From contig CAJJDP010000023.1 of NCBI GenBank assembly GCA_905182995.1, forward strand, positions 618,789-682,788: DNA of 64,000 nt. Reading direction: 5' to 3'. The notes under the pieces are model-generated. The model made no database searches. It saw only the letters and a program-made list of their open reading frames with translations, and was not told the origin of the DNA. Source of the stretch: Paramecium octaurelia. Lineage: Eukaryota; Ciliophora; Oligohymenophorea; Peniculida; Parameciidae. Numbering within the stretch: position 1 is the stretch's first letter; each line of letters begins with the position of its first letter. Of this stretch, positions 25,137 through 37,294 are shown one piece after another. The translations under genes were made by a program, and so were the position numbers.

Positions 25137-26421
25137 ATGGTGTTGACTGCTAGACAAAGGGATGAATTAAATTAAGCAATACATCAATATTTATTGATAA
25201 GCTATCAATAAAGTGCATAAGTGTTTAAAACTGAAGCTGTTGTTAAGGATGGCTAAATTGAGGCTGATTTATTGGAAAAAAAATGGAATTCTATTGTAAG
25301 GTTGTCAAAAAGAGTAATAACTTTGGAATAGCAAGTAGAACAATTGAATGAATAATTAGCATAAGCTTAAGCTGGCAAAATACAATTTAATAAATGTACA
25401 TCAAATAAAGTTAAGATATAGCTGATGATGAATAAAGATTAACACCCATTGAGAAATTTAAATTAGAAGGACATAGAGCTGGAGTGAATTGTGTGGCTTT
25501 TCATCCCTAATACTAAATTCTGGGTTCAGCAAGCGATGATGGCAGTATTAAATTATGGGATTACGAAAGTGGTCATTTCGAAAAAACCTTAAAAGGACAT
25601 ACAAGTAATGTAAATTGTTTGGCATTTGATCCTACTGGAAAATATATTTGTAGTGCTAGTAGTGTATAATTAAATTTGATAATAAGGATTTATCAATAAA
25701 ATTATGGGAATTAAAAAACCATACCTGTGTAAAAACACTTATTGGTCATGAACATAGTGTATCAACTGTTTAGTTCTCTGATCATGGAGATTTTATATTG
25801 AGTGCTAGTAGAGATAAAAGTATCAAATTATGGGAAGTGTAGACTGGATTTTGCAAGAAAACATTCTCTGAGCATCAAGAATGGGTCAGATGTGCTGTAT
25901 TTAGTAATGATGAAAAACAAATGGCTTCTTGTTCTTAGGATTAAATGATTTATATATGGGTAATAGATAGCGGATAAATTTTGCACCAATTGAGTGGACA
26001 TGAACATGTGGTTGAATAAGTCAAATATGTTCCAGAACATGGGGCTAAACAAATTCTGACTCCACAATAACAGCAAAATATTTAAACGATTAATTTATTA
26101 GTTTCTGTATCAAGAGATAAGGAAATCAAAATATGGAATACTATTTTAGGAACTAATCTGTTTACATTATCTGGACATGACAATTGGGTCAATGGAGTTT
26201 CTTTTCATCCTGATGGAGTGCATATGCTATCAGTATCTGATGATAAGACAATTAGAGTATATGATTTATATTGACAATAGGTTTGGAATTTGAAAGAATA
26301 GAAACAAAAAAAGAAGATTGAAAATGCTCATGATAAGTTCATTTTGAAATGTGAAATAAATAAATTTATATTCGCCACATGTTCTGTAGACCAAACAATT
26401 AAATTATGGCTATTAAGTTGA
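25137..26421 (+). CDS. LIS1 / PAFAH1B1-like dynein regulator
   Basis: Predicted 405 residues; introns 25396-25415 (20 nt), 25664-25686 (23 nt) and 26257-26280 (24 nt). The N-terminus begins [15 protein letters not shown], the LisH dimerisation motif, followed by a coiled coil with [14 protein letters not shown]. Seven WD40 repeats follow, with typical LIS1 signatures such as [16 protein letters not shown] and [16 protein letters not shown]. Human LIS1 is 410 residues, so this is full length. LIS1 with NudE and dynein regulates minus-end motor activity. Its end is 84 bp from the convergent EF-hand gene. Confidence 0.95.
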
Positions 26422-26505
26422 TCAAATAAATAATATTTATCAAAAATATGTAAAATACAGTTAATTAATTTTATATGATAATTATGATATATTAATATAA
26501 TATAA

Positions 26506-29184
26506 TCAGAATCTCCTTCTTAAATTCCATACCGATTAAATATGCTATTCAAATTGAATGTCATCTTCAATTAACACATTTAAATTATTATAATATCCAA
26601 TGAATTCTTCAAAGGTTACGTTCGGATTTTTCACATAATCTCCTCCTGTCTATAAAATAGTTAAAATTCATACAAAAACAATGTGGTGTTATTCAAACGT
26701 GTCTATGAATTCACATAAAATGTCATCCTCTCTTCTTCTGTTGGCTCTGACATCAGGATGGTCCTTTGCATTGAATTATTCTATTATTTATTAAATTCTA
26801 ATTACATTTAACTATATCGATGGTAGCCTTTGGAAGAGATTCAAATGCTTATTGAACAGCATTAAATTTCCTTAAACTCATCGTACCTTAAACTTATTTA
26901 ATGAATCCATCATAATTCATCATTCCATTTGTTTGGAATTATTGGAAAACTTCATCTAAAATTTAATCGCTCACTTCCAATCTCCATTATTTAAAGCAAT
27001 TCTTCCATTCCTAGTATGATAATGCATTCAAATGGGATTTATCATACAATTAAAATCTATACTATATATTTATCAACCCCCTCAATCCTCTTTAAGAAAT
27101 TTTATTTCTCAAAATTTGCACTCCATCCATCTTTTATTTGCTTGATTTTACACTTTGCTCTCTTTCTTACTATTATTATTGTGATTATTATGAAATCTAT
27201 GATTAAGACAGTGGGATTTATTAAAGTTATGATCCATTTTAAACTGCTTTGACATCTTCCAATGGTTTAAATATGTTAAATGAAGCTGGTTAATTATAAC
27301 CTACAGAAGGTCTTGATTAAGCTAATTATTCTTGTTGGGTAAATGTTCCAAATGGTGCATTTGCAGAAACACTACCTCCTTGTAAAACATATCTATGATG
27401 ATCTTATAAATAACTTCTTTTATGATCTGGTTCAAAAACTTACTTATTACCAGCATGATGATTCTTTCCTCCATCTTACAGTAATCTGAAAACATTCACA
27501 ATTATCTACTCGAAATATTTATCATCTGGTATTGAAGCACTATAATTACTAAAGAATTCTAATAGTTCTTCTTTTGTAATATTTTCATGTCCAAATCCTC
27601 CATTAATATTATGTAATTATTGTAATGGTTCAAAAAAGTCTTAAACAATTTCATCATCACTTTTCTTACCACTTTTTAGATCTGGGTGATTCCTACAGAT
27701 GAAGTTATTTCTTAATGTTGACAATGTGACATAGTCATTTGTTCTATATTTTTCAAATAACTATTCAATTAATTAAATCCTCTATGATGGCATTTCACCT
27801 CTTAATACAAACATGAAACCCCAGAGATCTATTAAACCAGATTATTCTCTATCGAAATATTGGAAGACAAGATCTATTTCAGGGTCTGTTACTTCAATTT
27901 TATGATCTCTAATGGCCTTTCTAAACTCAGTCAAATTCAACATCCCATCATGATCAGCATCTAAGATTTTTCCAACTCTATACAAAGATATGAATCCTCT
28001 TGCTCCTCTTGATATCAATCTATTTCTGATTCTTTGTACTATTAATTCAACCTATCTTGATGTTGAGGACATCTAAGATGCATTTGATTATTGAGATTTT
28101 ACTGATTTTGGAACAGATTATCGTTGTTATTGTTATTGTTATTGTTATTATTATTATTATTATTATTGATAAGATTTTACTGATTTGTCTTAAGATGGGG
28201 AAAAATTTAATTATTAGACAATTTGAGGATTGGTTATTATGTTCTATGATTCAGGCGAATAATTGAATTATTACTATTATTATTTTGCACTTTGAGGTGG
28301 AGTACCATATTATGGGGCTTATTGTTAAAATTAATTCAAATCCCAAACAGAAGCCAGAATAGTCTTAAATATTTCATCATTTGTCACATAAAATCCAAAA
28401 TAAGAGTAAAAATCAAAAAAATCTTGTATTGTCAACATTTTAATTCCTCTTAATTATAGATAGACACTTAATCCTGATAAAAATTCTTCTCTAACGTCAT
28501 TAGGCGATCTATTTAGTATTTTAATTTCTGGATGTCTATCTGCATTGAATCTATTCACTAACTACTGAGGATTGACTTCTCTTTATTCAAATGTGTAAAA
28601 TACATCTGACACTACTCCTTACCTGGATTAATTCAAGTATTGACCCTTAATTTAATTAATCAAGTTTGAAGCACTCATATACTCTCCATTGAATAATTAA
28701 TACAACCCATCCACTTCTATATTATTCCTTTTCAAATAATCCTGCAATTGCTAAGCAGTAAATTAACTTGGTAAACTTATTGCTAAATTCAATATGCCTA
28801 AAGCCCCTTTCAATTGTAATTTAACTCTTAGTTATTCTAATGGACTTCCTGTTTGTACTATTCTTGATTCTGCTTATTCCTCCAATGATTGCTTCCCAAC
28901 AACTCTATTGATAAACTCCTTATAATTTAGTTATTCATTAACGGAGTAAGTTGTCCAAAGTCTCTCTCCAAACTAAATTTAAGAAATTCTTTTACTTCTT
29001 AATCTGAAATCGTAACACCTGCTTTAGCTATTGCTTTTAAAAAGTCTTGCTTTTTCAAATTCCCTTCATTGCTAAGGTCGAAGAATTTGAATATTTTGAG
29101 TAACACTGTTTCAACACCTATTCTTGAAGAAGCTTTGAATTAAAGTTTTGTTACAAGTTCTTTTTCAAATTGCTAAATATCCAT
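26506..29184 (-). CDS. EF-hand protein of calcyphosine type, with polyglutamine
   Basis: Predicted 868 residues with introns 28973-28995 (23 nt), 26781-26805 (25 nt) and 26650-26673 (24 nt). Several EF-hand-like segments are seen; the best is DADHDGMLNLTEFRKAI with the D-x-D-x-D-G loop, followed by a partner FDREQSGLIDLWGFMFV. Another near the N-terminus (FFDLSNEGNLKKQDFLKA) is degenerate. The C-terminal third repeats the pattern with weak loops (VTFEEFIGYYNNL). Between are Q-rich disordered linkers, including a polyglutamine run. The architecture recalls CAPS2/CAPSL, axonemal or ciliary calcium proteins, but the exact orthology is not certain. Confidence 0.7.
28122..28168 (-). repeat. TAA/CAA glutamine microsatellite
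   Basis: A trinucleotide tract (written on plus as TTA and TTG units) encodes about 15 consecutive glutamines inside the EF-hand protein. Interruptions of CAA among TAA units suggest slippage history. Confidence 0.9.
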
Positions 29185-29489
29185 TTTAACGATAATTTAA
29201 ATTGTAATTTTAGAAAAGACATCTCGTCATAAGTTTCCCAATATTTGAGAAAGATACTTTGTATTTTAAATATATTTAGGACAACAATCACCAATACCCA
29301 AAAAATATAAACTTAATTATTTAGCTTTCATACATGTTTAATAATTTGAGTAGATTTAATATATTTTTGAACACGAAGGATCATGACAATCATCTAATTC
29401 AAAAACATATATAGAATTTTAGAGATTAAAAATATCCTAACTTTACTACTAATAATTTTTGATAAATATTATTAATTGAAATTAATCTC
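29185..29489. other. Intergenic, nothing recognised
   Basis: About 305 bp between two minus-strand genes, AT-rich, no coding signal; presumably 3' region of one and promoter of the next. Confidence 0.5.
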
Positions 29490-30491
29490 TCACTCCTATT
29501 CTTCAGATCCAAAAGTTATTTGTTGCCATGTGTCTGATTCAATGTCTTATGATATTAAAGCCGAATTCTAACCCAGAAACAAATATATTTTCTTAAACGG
29601 ATTTGGGCTTTGATATTCAACAGTTGGTAAGAATTACATAAATGCTATTGAGAGGCTTTCAGCGACAAAAATATCATAAGAAAATATAACATAGCCTTTG
29701 TTCTTTTCAAGATGCTAAAATGTACGGATTGGTTTAGCCTTAGTTTAATATTTAAGATTTCTGATTAATTTGTTCTTGTGTAGATTATAAACTCTGACTC
29801 CAAAATGATGTTATACTACGACCAAATTATTGACATTCCATATTTTGGCCTTTATTTTTTAAAAGTATTTTGGTTCAAATGATAATAAGAATTATTTAAC
29901 AACCTTCAATTTAGTATTTTTCTTTCTGAATACTTTTAAGCAAATTAACTTTTATTATCTTATCATTTGCAGTGTTGAGAGATAAGCGTCCTTATTCTAA
30001 ACAAATCTCCAATCAAAGGTTTCAGAGTTGACCTAATATACTTCGCTTTGATCCCCAAGAATATGTGATGTTTCCAATGTACCATTTGTTTACATTAATT
30101 TGTAGTTGGAATCTTCTGTAAAGGATAATTTCAGTTGTTTATAGGCTTCAAAAGTGATAAACTTTAATTTGTATTGCTAATTAGTTTAGATATCAAAAAT
30201 GATATAATCCTATTCGCCCAAAAAAAAAATAAATTTAGAATCAGGAGTGAATTAAATGGAAAATGTATCTGCATCGTCATCATGCTCAAAGACAATCTGA
30301 TTGGTTTTTAAATCTATTACTGTAGCATTGTAATATTCCTTGTATTTTTCATAAAGAAATATACAGCAGACAAATTAGTTATTGTTTGAGATAATTATAT
30401 TATTTATTAGACTATCAGCCTTGCTGGGATGTTTTTAAATTTTAGCTTGCAATTCTTTGACAATGCAAATATTTTGTGATTCAAATTGCAT
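29490..30491 (-). CDS. Hypothetical beta-propeller-like protein
   Basis: 333 residues in one exon. Strand-rich repeats of the form VIDLKTNQIVFEHDDDADTF and FTPDSKFIFFLGEQDYIIF recur about every 40-50 residues, as in WD40-like or other propeller proteins, although no WD pair is present. Similar Paramecium proteins are common and mostly uncharacterised. Its start codon is 22 bp from that of the divergent RSPH14-like gene, so they share a very small promoter region. Confidence 0.6.
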
Positions 30492-30513
30492 TTATTAATA
30501 TCATCAAATAAAA

Positions 30514-31660
30514 ATGGAGTTTAACTTAAGAAATGAATAAATGATAGCATATCATAGAAATAGAGAGGATTATGAACCATAACCTGAGGATTGTTTATAA
30601 TTTGCTTATGGCGATCGTAGATACGTGAAGATGACAAACTAAATTTTTGCAAGTGATGATGTTTTGAAACTGAAAAATTTAGAGGAAATCAATGAAGATT
30701 TGTAATTCTTATATTTATTAAAACATTAATAGTCATAGAGGAGATTTTATAACCTTGGCATTGTTATCTAGTGATATACTGGATGTTTTAATGAGTCATT
30801 TATCCAATCCTCACGAGAGAATTCGAGAACTCTCTTCGAGTGCAATTGTAACAATATTTTATACTATAAAAAGGTGTTGATTAGTTCAATAAAATTTGGA
30901 AGAGATAAGATAATGGAGAGGTGTTATGTTCCAACAATAATGAAACTTCTGAATGATTAAGTTGTTAATATTAGAAAAAATGGATACCTAAGTTTATTAA
31001 ACATGACTGAATTTTAATAAGGTAATTATCATATTCAAAATTGTAGGAGTTGATCATGTTTATGCATAGGGTATTTTGGTACCATTGGTTAACAAATTGG
31101 TTGAGGAGAGTGTCGAGGATTTATTGACTCTGGATTTGCAATTGTTAGAGAAAATATTGTATTGTGGAGATGCCTAAGTCGAAATTCTGAAAACATAAGC
31201 TATTAAGAGATTAACATAACTTTTAAAACGATCTAATTTTAAGTTGAGATCCTTGGCTTGTAAGAATTTAGCTTGCATTTCATATGATGCAAATGGGAAA
31301 TTAGATGTTATCAATTAAGGATGCGTTCTTGAATTGTGTGCACGATTATTAGATGATCATAATGAAGTTATCACTAATGCGACAATGGCTTTGGCTAGTT
31401 TAGCCTAGCATAATGAATGCAAATTTCAAATGATGGATAATAATAAGCTAGATATTGTTATTAAATTGCTTAGTCACAACGATCACTAAATCAAATTAAA
31501 TAGTGTTCAATTAGTAACTAGTCTTGCTGAACATCCAAAAGGAAGAAAGGAATGTTATAAATGTTTGCCTACTCTTTAGAACTTTTCAACTGACCCTTAA
31601 TATGAGTACATCAGTCCATATGCTATCTAGGCCATCGAAGTCATTAAGTGGGAACCTTGA
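30514..31660 (+). CDS. RSPH14/RTDR1-like armadillo protein (radial spoke)
   Basis: Predicted 354 residues; introns 30702-30732 (31 nt), 30848-30873 (26 nt) and 31022-31046 (25 nt). It has a short N-terminal segment and about seven armadillo/HEAT helix groups (for example LTLDLQLLEKILYCGDAQVE, RSLACKNLACIS and TNATMALASLAQHNE). Human RSPH14 is 348 residues, close to this length, and is a radial spoke component of motile cilia. The assignment is from fold, length and ciliary context, so another armadillo protein is possible. Confidence 0.55.
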
Positions 31661-31692
31661 AAAATAAATTATATAATATATATTTATTATTA

Positions 31693-32561
31693 ATGGAAAG
31701 AGATCCCTTTTATAACAATGAGTAATAAAATGAATTGCGACCCTATAAGCCAAGTAAGTTTTGAAAACAAAATAAGCGTAGGAATAAACCTTCTTTGAGA
31801 GATTTTCATATTCATCCTTAACATTCAAAACTACTGTCGTTTAATTCATAATATTCTTTTTAACTATAATTCACACAGTTTATTTGACTGAAAAATATTT
31901 GGAAGACGATGAGGATGAATCTGACATTTATAGTTTTGAATGTGTATTGTACACTTGGGGTTCAAAACACACTCCCTCAATTATATACCGTTTTTAATAT
32001 TGGAGATTAGTCTGCCCTATATTTCTTCATGGATCCTTTTCACATATTATAGGCAATATGATGGTTCAAATATATTACGGATTCATTTTAGAATTAACGC
32101 ATGGATGGAGAAGAGTTTCAATTCTCTACATAGTAGGAGGAATAGGGGCTTCCTTATTCTCATGCGTTAGATTTTATTCTGAGACATCTGTAGGAGCAAG
32201 TGGATCAATATTCGCTTTATTAGCTCTTGAGTTAATCTATTTTATAACTGCTTTTCCTGGAATTGAACCAAAAAGAATTGTTGTATTTATTTTATTAGCT
32301 CCCATGATTTTCTTATCCTTCATTGACGCTCCTCCTCAAGTTGACATTGCTGGTCATTTGGGAGGACTAGTTGTAGGATTGCTTATAGGAATAGGATATG
32401 CATTTGCAGATGCTCAAAGCAATATGTATTATTACATAATATCAATAGCAAAAAATAATGCTAATACATTTTTTACGGTTTGGTTGGACTTTTGTTTATT
32501 TATATTTTCACCATCCTCTACCAGGCTAAATTAGAAGATGAATAAATATGCTAAGGAATGA
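31693..32561 (+). CDS. Rhomboid intramembrane serine protease
   Basis: Predicted 281 residues; intron 31754-31776 (23 nt). It has a polar N-terminal region, a first membrane helix (VVQFIIFFLTIIHTVYL) and the rhomboid core. Core signatures are HGSFSHIIGNM (the HxxxN oxyanion motif), GASGSIFAL with catalytic Ser near residue 162, and DIAGHLGGLVVG with catalytic His near residue 214. All catalytic residues are present, so it should be active. Family members cleave membrane proteins near or in the bilayer. The C-terminal 40 residues may differ if a late intron exists. It follows the RSPH14-like gene by 32 bp. Confidence 0.92.
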
Positions 32562-32609
32562 ATATTATTTGAATTCCAATATCATTTTACATAAACTATA
32601 ATATTTATA

Positions 32610-33718
32610 ATGAATTATGTAATTAAATAAACAGAATTATTTTTAAGGGGACTAAAGACATGCCACTCAATTGATTAGAACTTGTAATGTTACTTTTGCA
32701 CTAATGGTATATTAAAATATTAAAAAATTTAGGAATTTTATTGTTGAGTAATTATCAATAATTTGACGATGTTGATTCTAAGAAGCCCACATTTTTTTTT
32801 TATCTTAAGTCAAATTCATTTGAACAACTTCAAACTAATTCAATTCATTATAAAATGCCACAAAACTTGTCTCCAGATCTCTAAATAAAACTATAAAAAC
32901 TCAATGCCACTTTGGATAAATTAGTTTTCGAATTAAACATAAATTAGCTATATACAAGTTTAAAACCCTTTAAAAAATAAATCAAAAAAATAGAGATTCA
33001 AGTTTATTACACTATTTCCCAATTGAGAGTCATACAAAAATTTAAAATGATTGTATTTTTCAAGGATTCCTTTTTTACTATTGAATGCCCAATCATTTAA
33101 TTAGACGAAATTGAATAAATGGAATCTATTAGAAAATACATGGAAAAAAGAAAACACTTAGAAGTATTTGAAGTTGATCCAAAAATCTCAGAATACTTGA
33201 ATGATTTCAATCAAAAAGAAGCAATTTAATTGATTTTGAAAAAGAACAGCATTGAAATTCATTTAAACAGTGAAAAGCAGGAGACATCTCTTGAATTAAA
33301 TAGTGGATTTTTAACTTAATATAAGTTTGATGAATTCTCTAAAAATTACTAAAATATAAATACTATCAATATAGAACCCAATGTGTTAACACCTTTTCAT
33401 GGATACGGATTCAAAGTCTCAATTTCTAGAGACAGTAATCAAAAATCCAGAATATTTATTTCTCAAGATTGGCAAGATTAAATGAGTATGGTTCTGAAAT
33501 CCATCACAACTCTTATTAACAAGATAAAAATCATCTCTATTTTAGATGATGATCATAATGATGATGAATTGTATACTTTATTTTTATTTAATTTTAGACT
33601 CGACATTATAGCTGAATATTAGATTGATAGAGTACAGGAACAGGAGTCAATTATGGAAAATGAATAAATAGAAGAACAATAGATGAGAAAGAAAATAAAA
33701 ATGAATTTTAAAAGTTGA
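32610..33718 (+). CDS. RAD9-like checkpoint-clamp protein (tentative)
   Basis: One intron at 32707-32732 (26 nt), and 33571-33597 (27 nt, multiple of three) may be a second; about 350 residues. Strand-helix segments resemble the PCNA-like RAD9 fold: IKQTELFLRGLKTCHSI at the start, a KFKMIVFFKDSFFTIECPII strand pair with the Leu-Glu segment, an EAIQLILKKNSIEIHL strand pair, and a final segment HGYGFKVSISRDSNQKSRIF. RAD9 with RAD1 and HUS1 forms the 9-1-1 clamp in DNA damage signalling. Similarity is low and remembered only, and HUS1 or an unrelated protein is possible. Confidence 0.4.
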
Positions 33719-33829
33719 TTCTCATTTTTATTCAAATAAATGCTAAATTTATTATGTAATGATAATATAGTGATGAATAAGATTATGTGAAAATTTAATG
33801 TACTATTTTGTAATAATAGCTTGATTAAA

Positions 33830-34145
33830 TCACTTTTTCTATGTATTTTTAACTTTTGGTTATGCTTAAGTTCCTGCTCTAAAACCATTCTTTGCTCTTC
33901 TGGCAATTGATTTCAAATATCTCATTCTTCCTGTTCCAGTTGATCTACGTCTGGCAACCTTTTCACCCCATCCACTGTCTAATATTGTATTAATTTATTA
34001 TAATACAGAGTCTTAATCTAGCAGCTGGGTATCCACATGATGCGCATCTGTTTTTTTAAATGTGGAATGTTTATCTACCACATCTCTTGCAGAAAGTATG
34101 AGTCTTTTAGTGTCTTTTACCGATTGCTGGTGTACCTCTTGCCAT
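33830..34145 (-). CDS. 60S ribosomal protein eL37
   Basis: Predicted 95 residues; intron 33979-34006 (28 nt). It begins [18 protein letters not shown] and has the zinc-binding pattern CKRCG...NRCASCG, followed by [16 protein letters not shown] and the conserved [11 protein letters not shown] segment. The short basic C-terminus is typical. eL37 is a structural protein of the large subunit. Length and motifs match family members. Confidence 0.95.
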
Positions 34146-34327
34146 TTAATTATTTAATAAAAGATTTAATTTTATGAAATAATCTCATAACACTAAGAAA
34201 AATAAAGATGATAAGAAATCTTTTGTAATATAGGTAATATGAATTATTAGTTATAAACAATCCAGATCATCGTTAATCCAAAAGATTTCTTAATTAAAAA
34301 TATACAATATGTTTATCTAAAACACAT

Positions 34328-35259
34328 TCATTTTTTTTTGGTTTTTTATTTTAATCGATTTATCCATTCTTAAGACACATTTATTTCCTTTTTTTCAATA
34401 TTTGCTTTTGCCTAAAAGTATTCTTCTAGGTTTTATTCAAATTTTTTATATTCATTAAGTTTGGTGTTGCTTTCTTACTAAACCTTCTTTCGTACCAAAT
34501 TACTATTTTGAACAATTAAGGGCGCATTTTCATTATTATTGTTGTTATTTATTGTGATAGATGGTCTCGATTATTTTGTTTCATCATAATAGCTTAAGCA
34601 ATCCTACTATTTTTCATTGAGAAGCGATATAAATAACTGTAATCGCTCCTTAGTTTTAGAATATATTTGAGTTTGTGAATAGAACTTTTTATCTAATACT
34701 TACTTCAATGAAATCAAAAAGTCCTATGTTTTACATCAGATTCTTACATTCACTTCTTTGTTCCTCAAAACTATGTTGGTAAATGAGTATTTCATGAGTC
34801 TCAAACAATGAATTGATTAAGAAATTTTTTCTTTGTGTGAAAATGATTTCACTACCTCTTGCAATTCTTTATGCTTTATCTAAGTTACCTTATAAGATTT
34901 TTCCAGCTCTCTAATTATGGTGACATAATCTTTAAGATGCTTGATATCAATAGGTTTTGTAATTTAAGAAAATTACTTAATATGTTAAAGAATTTTCTAG
35001 CATAAAATTTAAGTATTACTTCCATGTAAATCCTAACCGATTTGTAGATTTAGTCAAAAAAGAAATCATATTATTCTATTTATTAGAATGTGTAAGTAAA
35101 GTACTACTGCAATTCTTTGTATGTATAGTTCTCCACAAATATTAATTCAATTATTTATGTCAAATAGCATTATTATTCTATGATATCATAATTTGTTTCA
35201 TCTGTCGAAGGTGTCTCACATCGCAGAATCTCCTTGTTTACCATGCATTACATATTCAT
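34328..35259 (-). CDS. Coiled-coil protein, function unknown
   Basis: Predicted 294 residues; introns 34997-35019 (23 nt) and 34724-34747 (24 nt) join the frames. It is helical, K/E/Q-rich, with an N/E-rich linker (ITINNNNNENAPL) and a basic C-terminus. No domain recognised. Its frame stays open upstream past the chosen start, so a longer N-terminus joined to the unresolved gene at 35.3-36.1 kb is possible. Confidence 0.55.
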
Positions 35260-36105
35260 AATTTTTAAATACAAAAATAATTAAAAAAATTCCACACACT
35301 CAATAGAGATCAATTAATACAATTAAAATTAATCCCAATTAATAGAGTTTCTATTCTCCTCATCTTCAAGAAGATTGGCAGACAAATAGTTAATAAATAT
35401 AATTATTTATTTCATAACCTTGTTTTCCTCCTCTTTTACTCATCCATAATCAAAAACAAGAACATTTTTAAGAATACTGATTACCCCATTAAATTGTGTT
35501 AATTTTATTCCTTTAATCTGAATTGCGTTAATAAATTACAATAACTAAATTTATTTAAAGAAATGCTTAATATACATTTATCTTAATTTAATTTTGTAAT
35601 GAACAATATCTTGCAATTTCTCTATTACAAATCTATCCTATTTGATTCATTTGATCGAAATAGACAAAACTATGATATTTTCTTATCTTTATACACAACA
35701 TTGTTATTTAATTACTAAAGCTCAATATTGAAAATATCTTTGTCTCTAATATCTAAAAATGGCATTGTTGTATGAAAAAAGAACTTAGACTCAAAGTATA
35801 AAAATACCTGAGTATTGATGATAATGAATCCTATAATCTTTGTTACCTCAAGCCCTAATAGATTTCTTTAAGTTTATAAGGAAACTATTTAAGTCTCAGA
35901 GTAGTTCCTTCATATGCAGTGATGCTAGTTACTATTCTTTAAGAATTTGATATCTTATATTATTTAGACAATGCATTTATGTTATAAATCTTACTTTACT
36001 AAATGAATTTCATTTTATTTTAGCATTATTATTTACAGCATGAGATCTATACAATACATTTCTTTTTTGATCAATATTAGATATATAATATGTATCTTGA
36101 AACAT
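35260..36105 (-). other. Probable minus-strand gene, exon structure unresolved
   Basis: Several coding-like stretches occur on the minus strand: one beginning at ATG 36105 (MFQDTYYISNIDQKRNVLYR), one near 36013, and one near 35762 (MPFLDIRDKDIFNIELQQ). Possible introns include 35533-35554 (22 nt) and 35791-35814 (24 nt), but no single combination gives an uninterrupted protein. It may be a real small gene with several introns, or a pseudogene. I cannot name a product. Confidence 0.35.
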
Positions 36106-36501
36106 AACATTTAATCTCATTTAAAATGGCTTTTGTATTTAGTTAGGTGAAATGAGATCTCTAAATTTATCTGGATAGCATCTGTTTAGATATTTTAATT
36201 GTTGTTTAATGTTCCTCTATATCCATTTAAAATAATTGTGACATTTATTTAATAACAAATATTATTTAATTAAGATAAATAAATTGAATAATACAAAAGA
36301 ACATGCCTTAGGTTTTCATTATTTAAAAAATCAAGTAGGGTCTATATCATTTATTCCTCAGCTTTTAGGAAGTTTTTTAAAATTTAATTCTTAATATAAT
36401 ACTAAAATGAAATTGATTCTATGAGAAGCTTAAATTCTAATAACATTGAGATTTTCAAAACATTATGATTTTTCAAATAAATTAGTAAAAATATTAAAAT
36501 T
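36106..36501. other. Intergenic, nothing recognised
   Basis: About 400 bp of AT-rich DNA between minus-strand genes with no coding signal that I can support. Confidence 0.45.
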
Positions 36502-37218
36502 TCAAACTTCAAGCTCAAGTTACTTCTAAAATTCTGCCATTTGTTTTTCCAATTCAAGCATATCACATTACAATTCATCGTAGTTGTTGGTTGATTCCAA
36601 TAAGGAATTTAATTACTGAATGTCTGATGAGGGAGGAGGTTACAATTACTTTGAATAACCATTCAACTATTTGTGGATTTCTGTAGAAAAGCTTTAAATT
36701 TCGGCTAAACTTTATTCTAAAAATCCATCGCAAGTCCATTTTGTAATGCAAGTTGATGGTACTTTATATTCTAAAATTAATAATTTGTTGATACTTGATA
36801 ATTGTTATTAAAGTTCTGAATCAGTGATACAATTTGAGATTGATTAATCAATGACTTTAATATCTTCTTAGAATTTTGTATATATCTTATTTCTTTTGTT
36901 TTCAAAATCAATTGCTCTTTCTTCAAATGTTTTATGATTAATCTCTGTTGGTTTAATTTGGTTTATTTGCTTCTAAATTTGTTAAGCTGTAAGATTTAAT
37001 TTGTTTAATGTATAATCTCTTACTTTATCAACTTCCTCTTTTGTAAAGGTAACCTATATTGAGCTAATTTTCTTTTTTCTTTCTTCAATTTCTTTGATAA
37101 AATGATTCTTTGTATCATCATCAAAACACAAATTAGCTGCGCAATATTTCTAAACAATTCTTATTGGCGAATGATCATCGGAGGAATCAAAAATTCTCTT
37201 GCGTTTTTAAATAGACAT
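36502..37218 (-). CDS. Coiled-coil protein, function unknown
   Basis: 238 residues in a single exon. A basic N-terminus (MSIQKRKRIFDSSDD) looks like a nuclear-type basic patch. The remainder is helical with heptads, and the C-terminus is a short coiled coil (DMLELEKQMAEFQKQLELEV). The size and pattern fit a small kinetochore- or centrosome-type coiled coil, but no family is recognised. It lies 76 bp from the next minus-strand gene. Confidence 0.55.
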
Positions 37219-37294
37219 TTAATTCGTTAATTTATTTATTAATCATCTGTTAAAGAAAACATTTTTATAATTAATAAAAATGTGAAAATATTAA

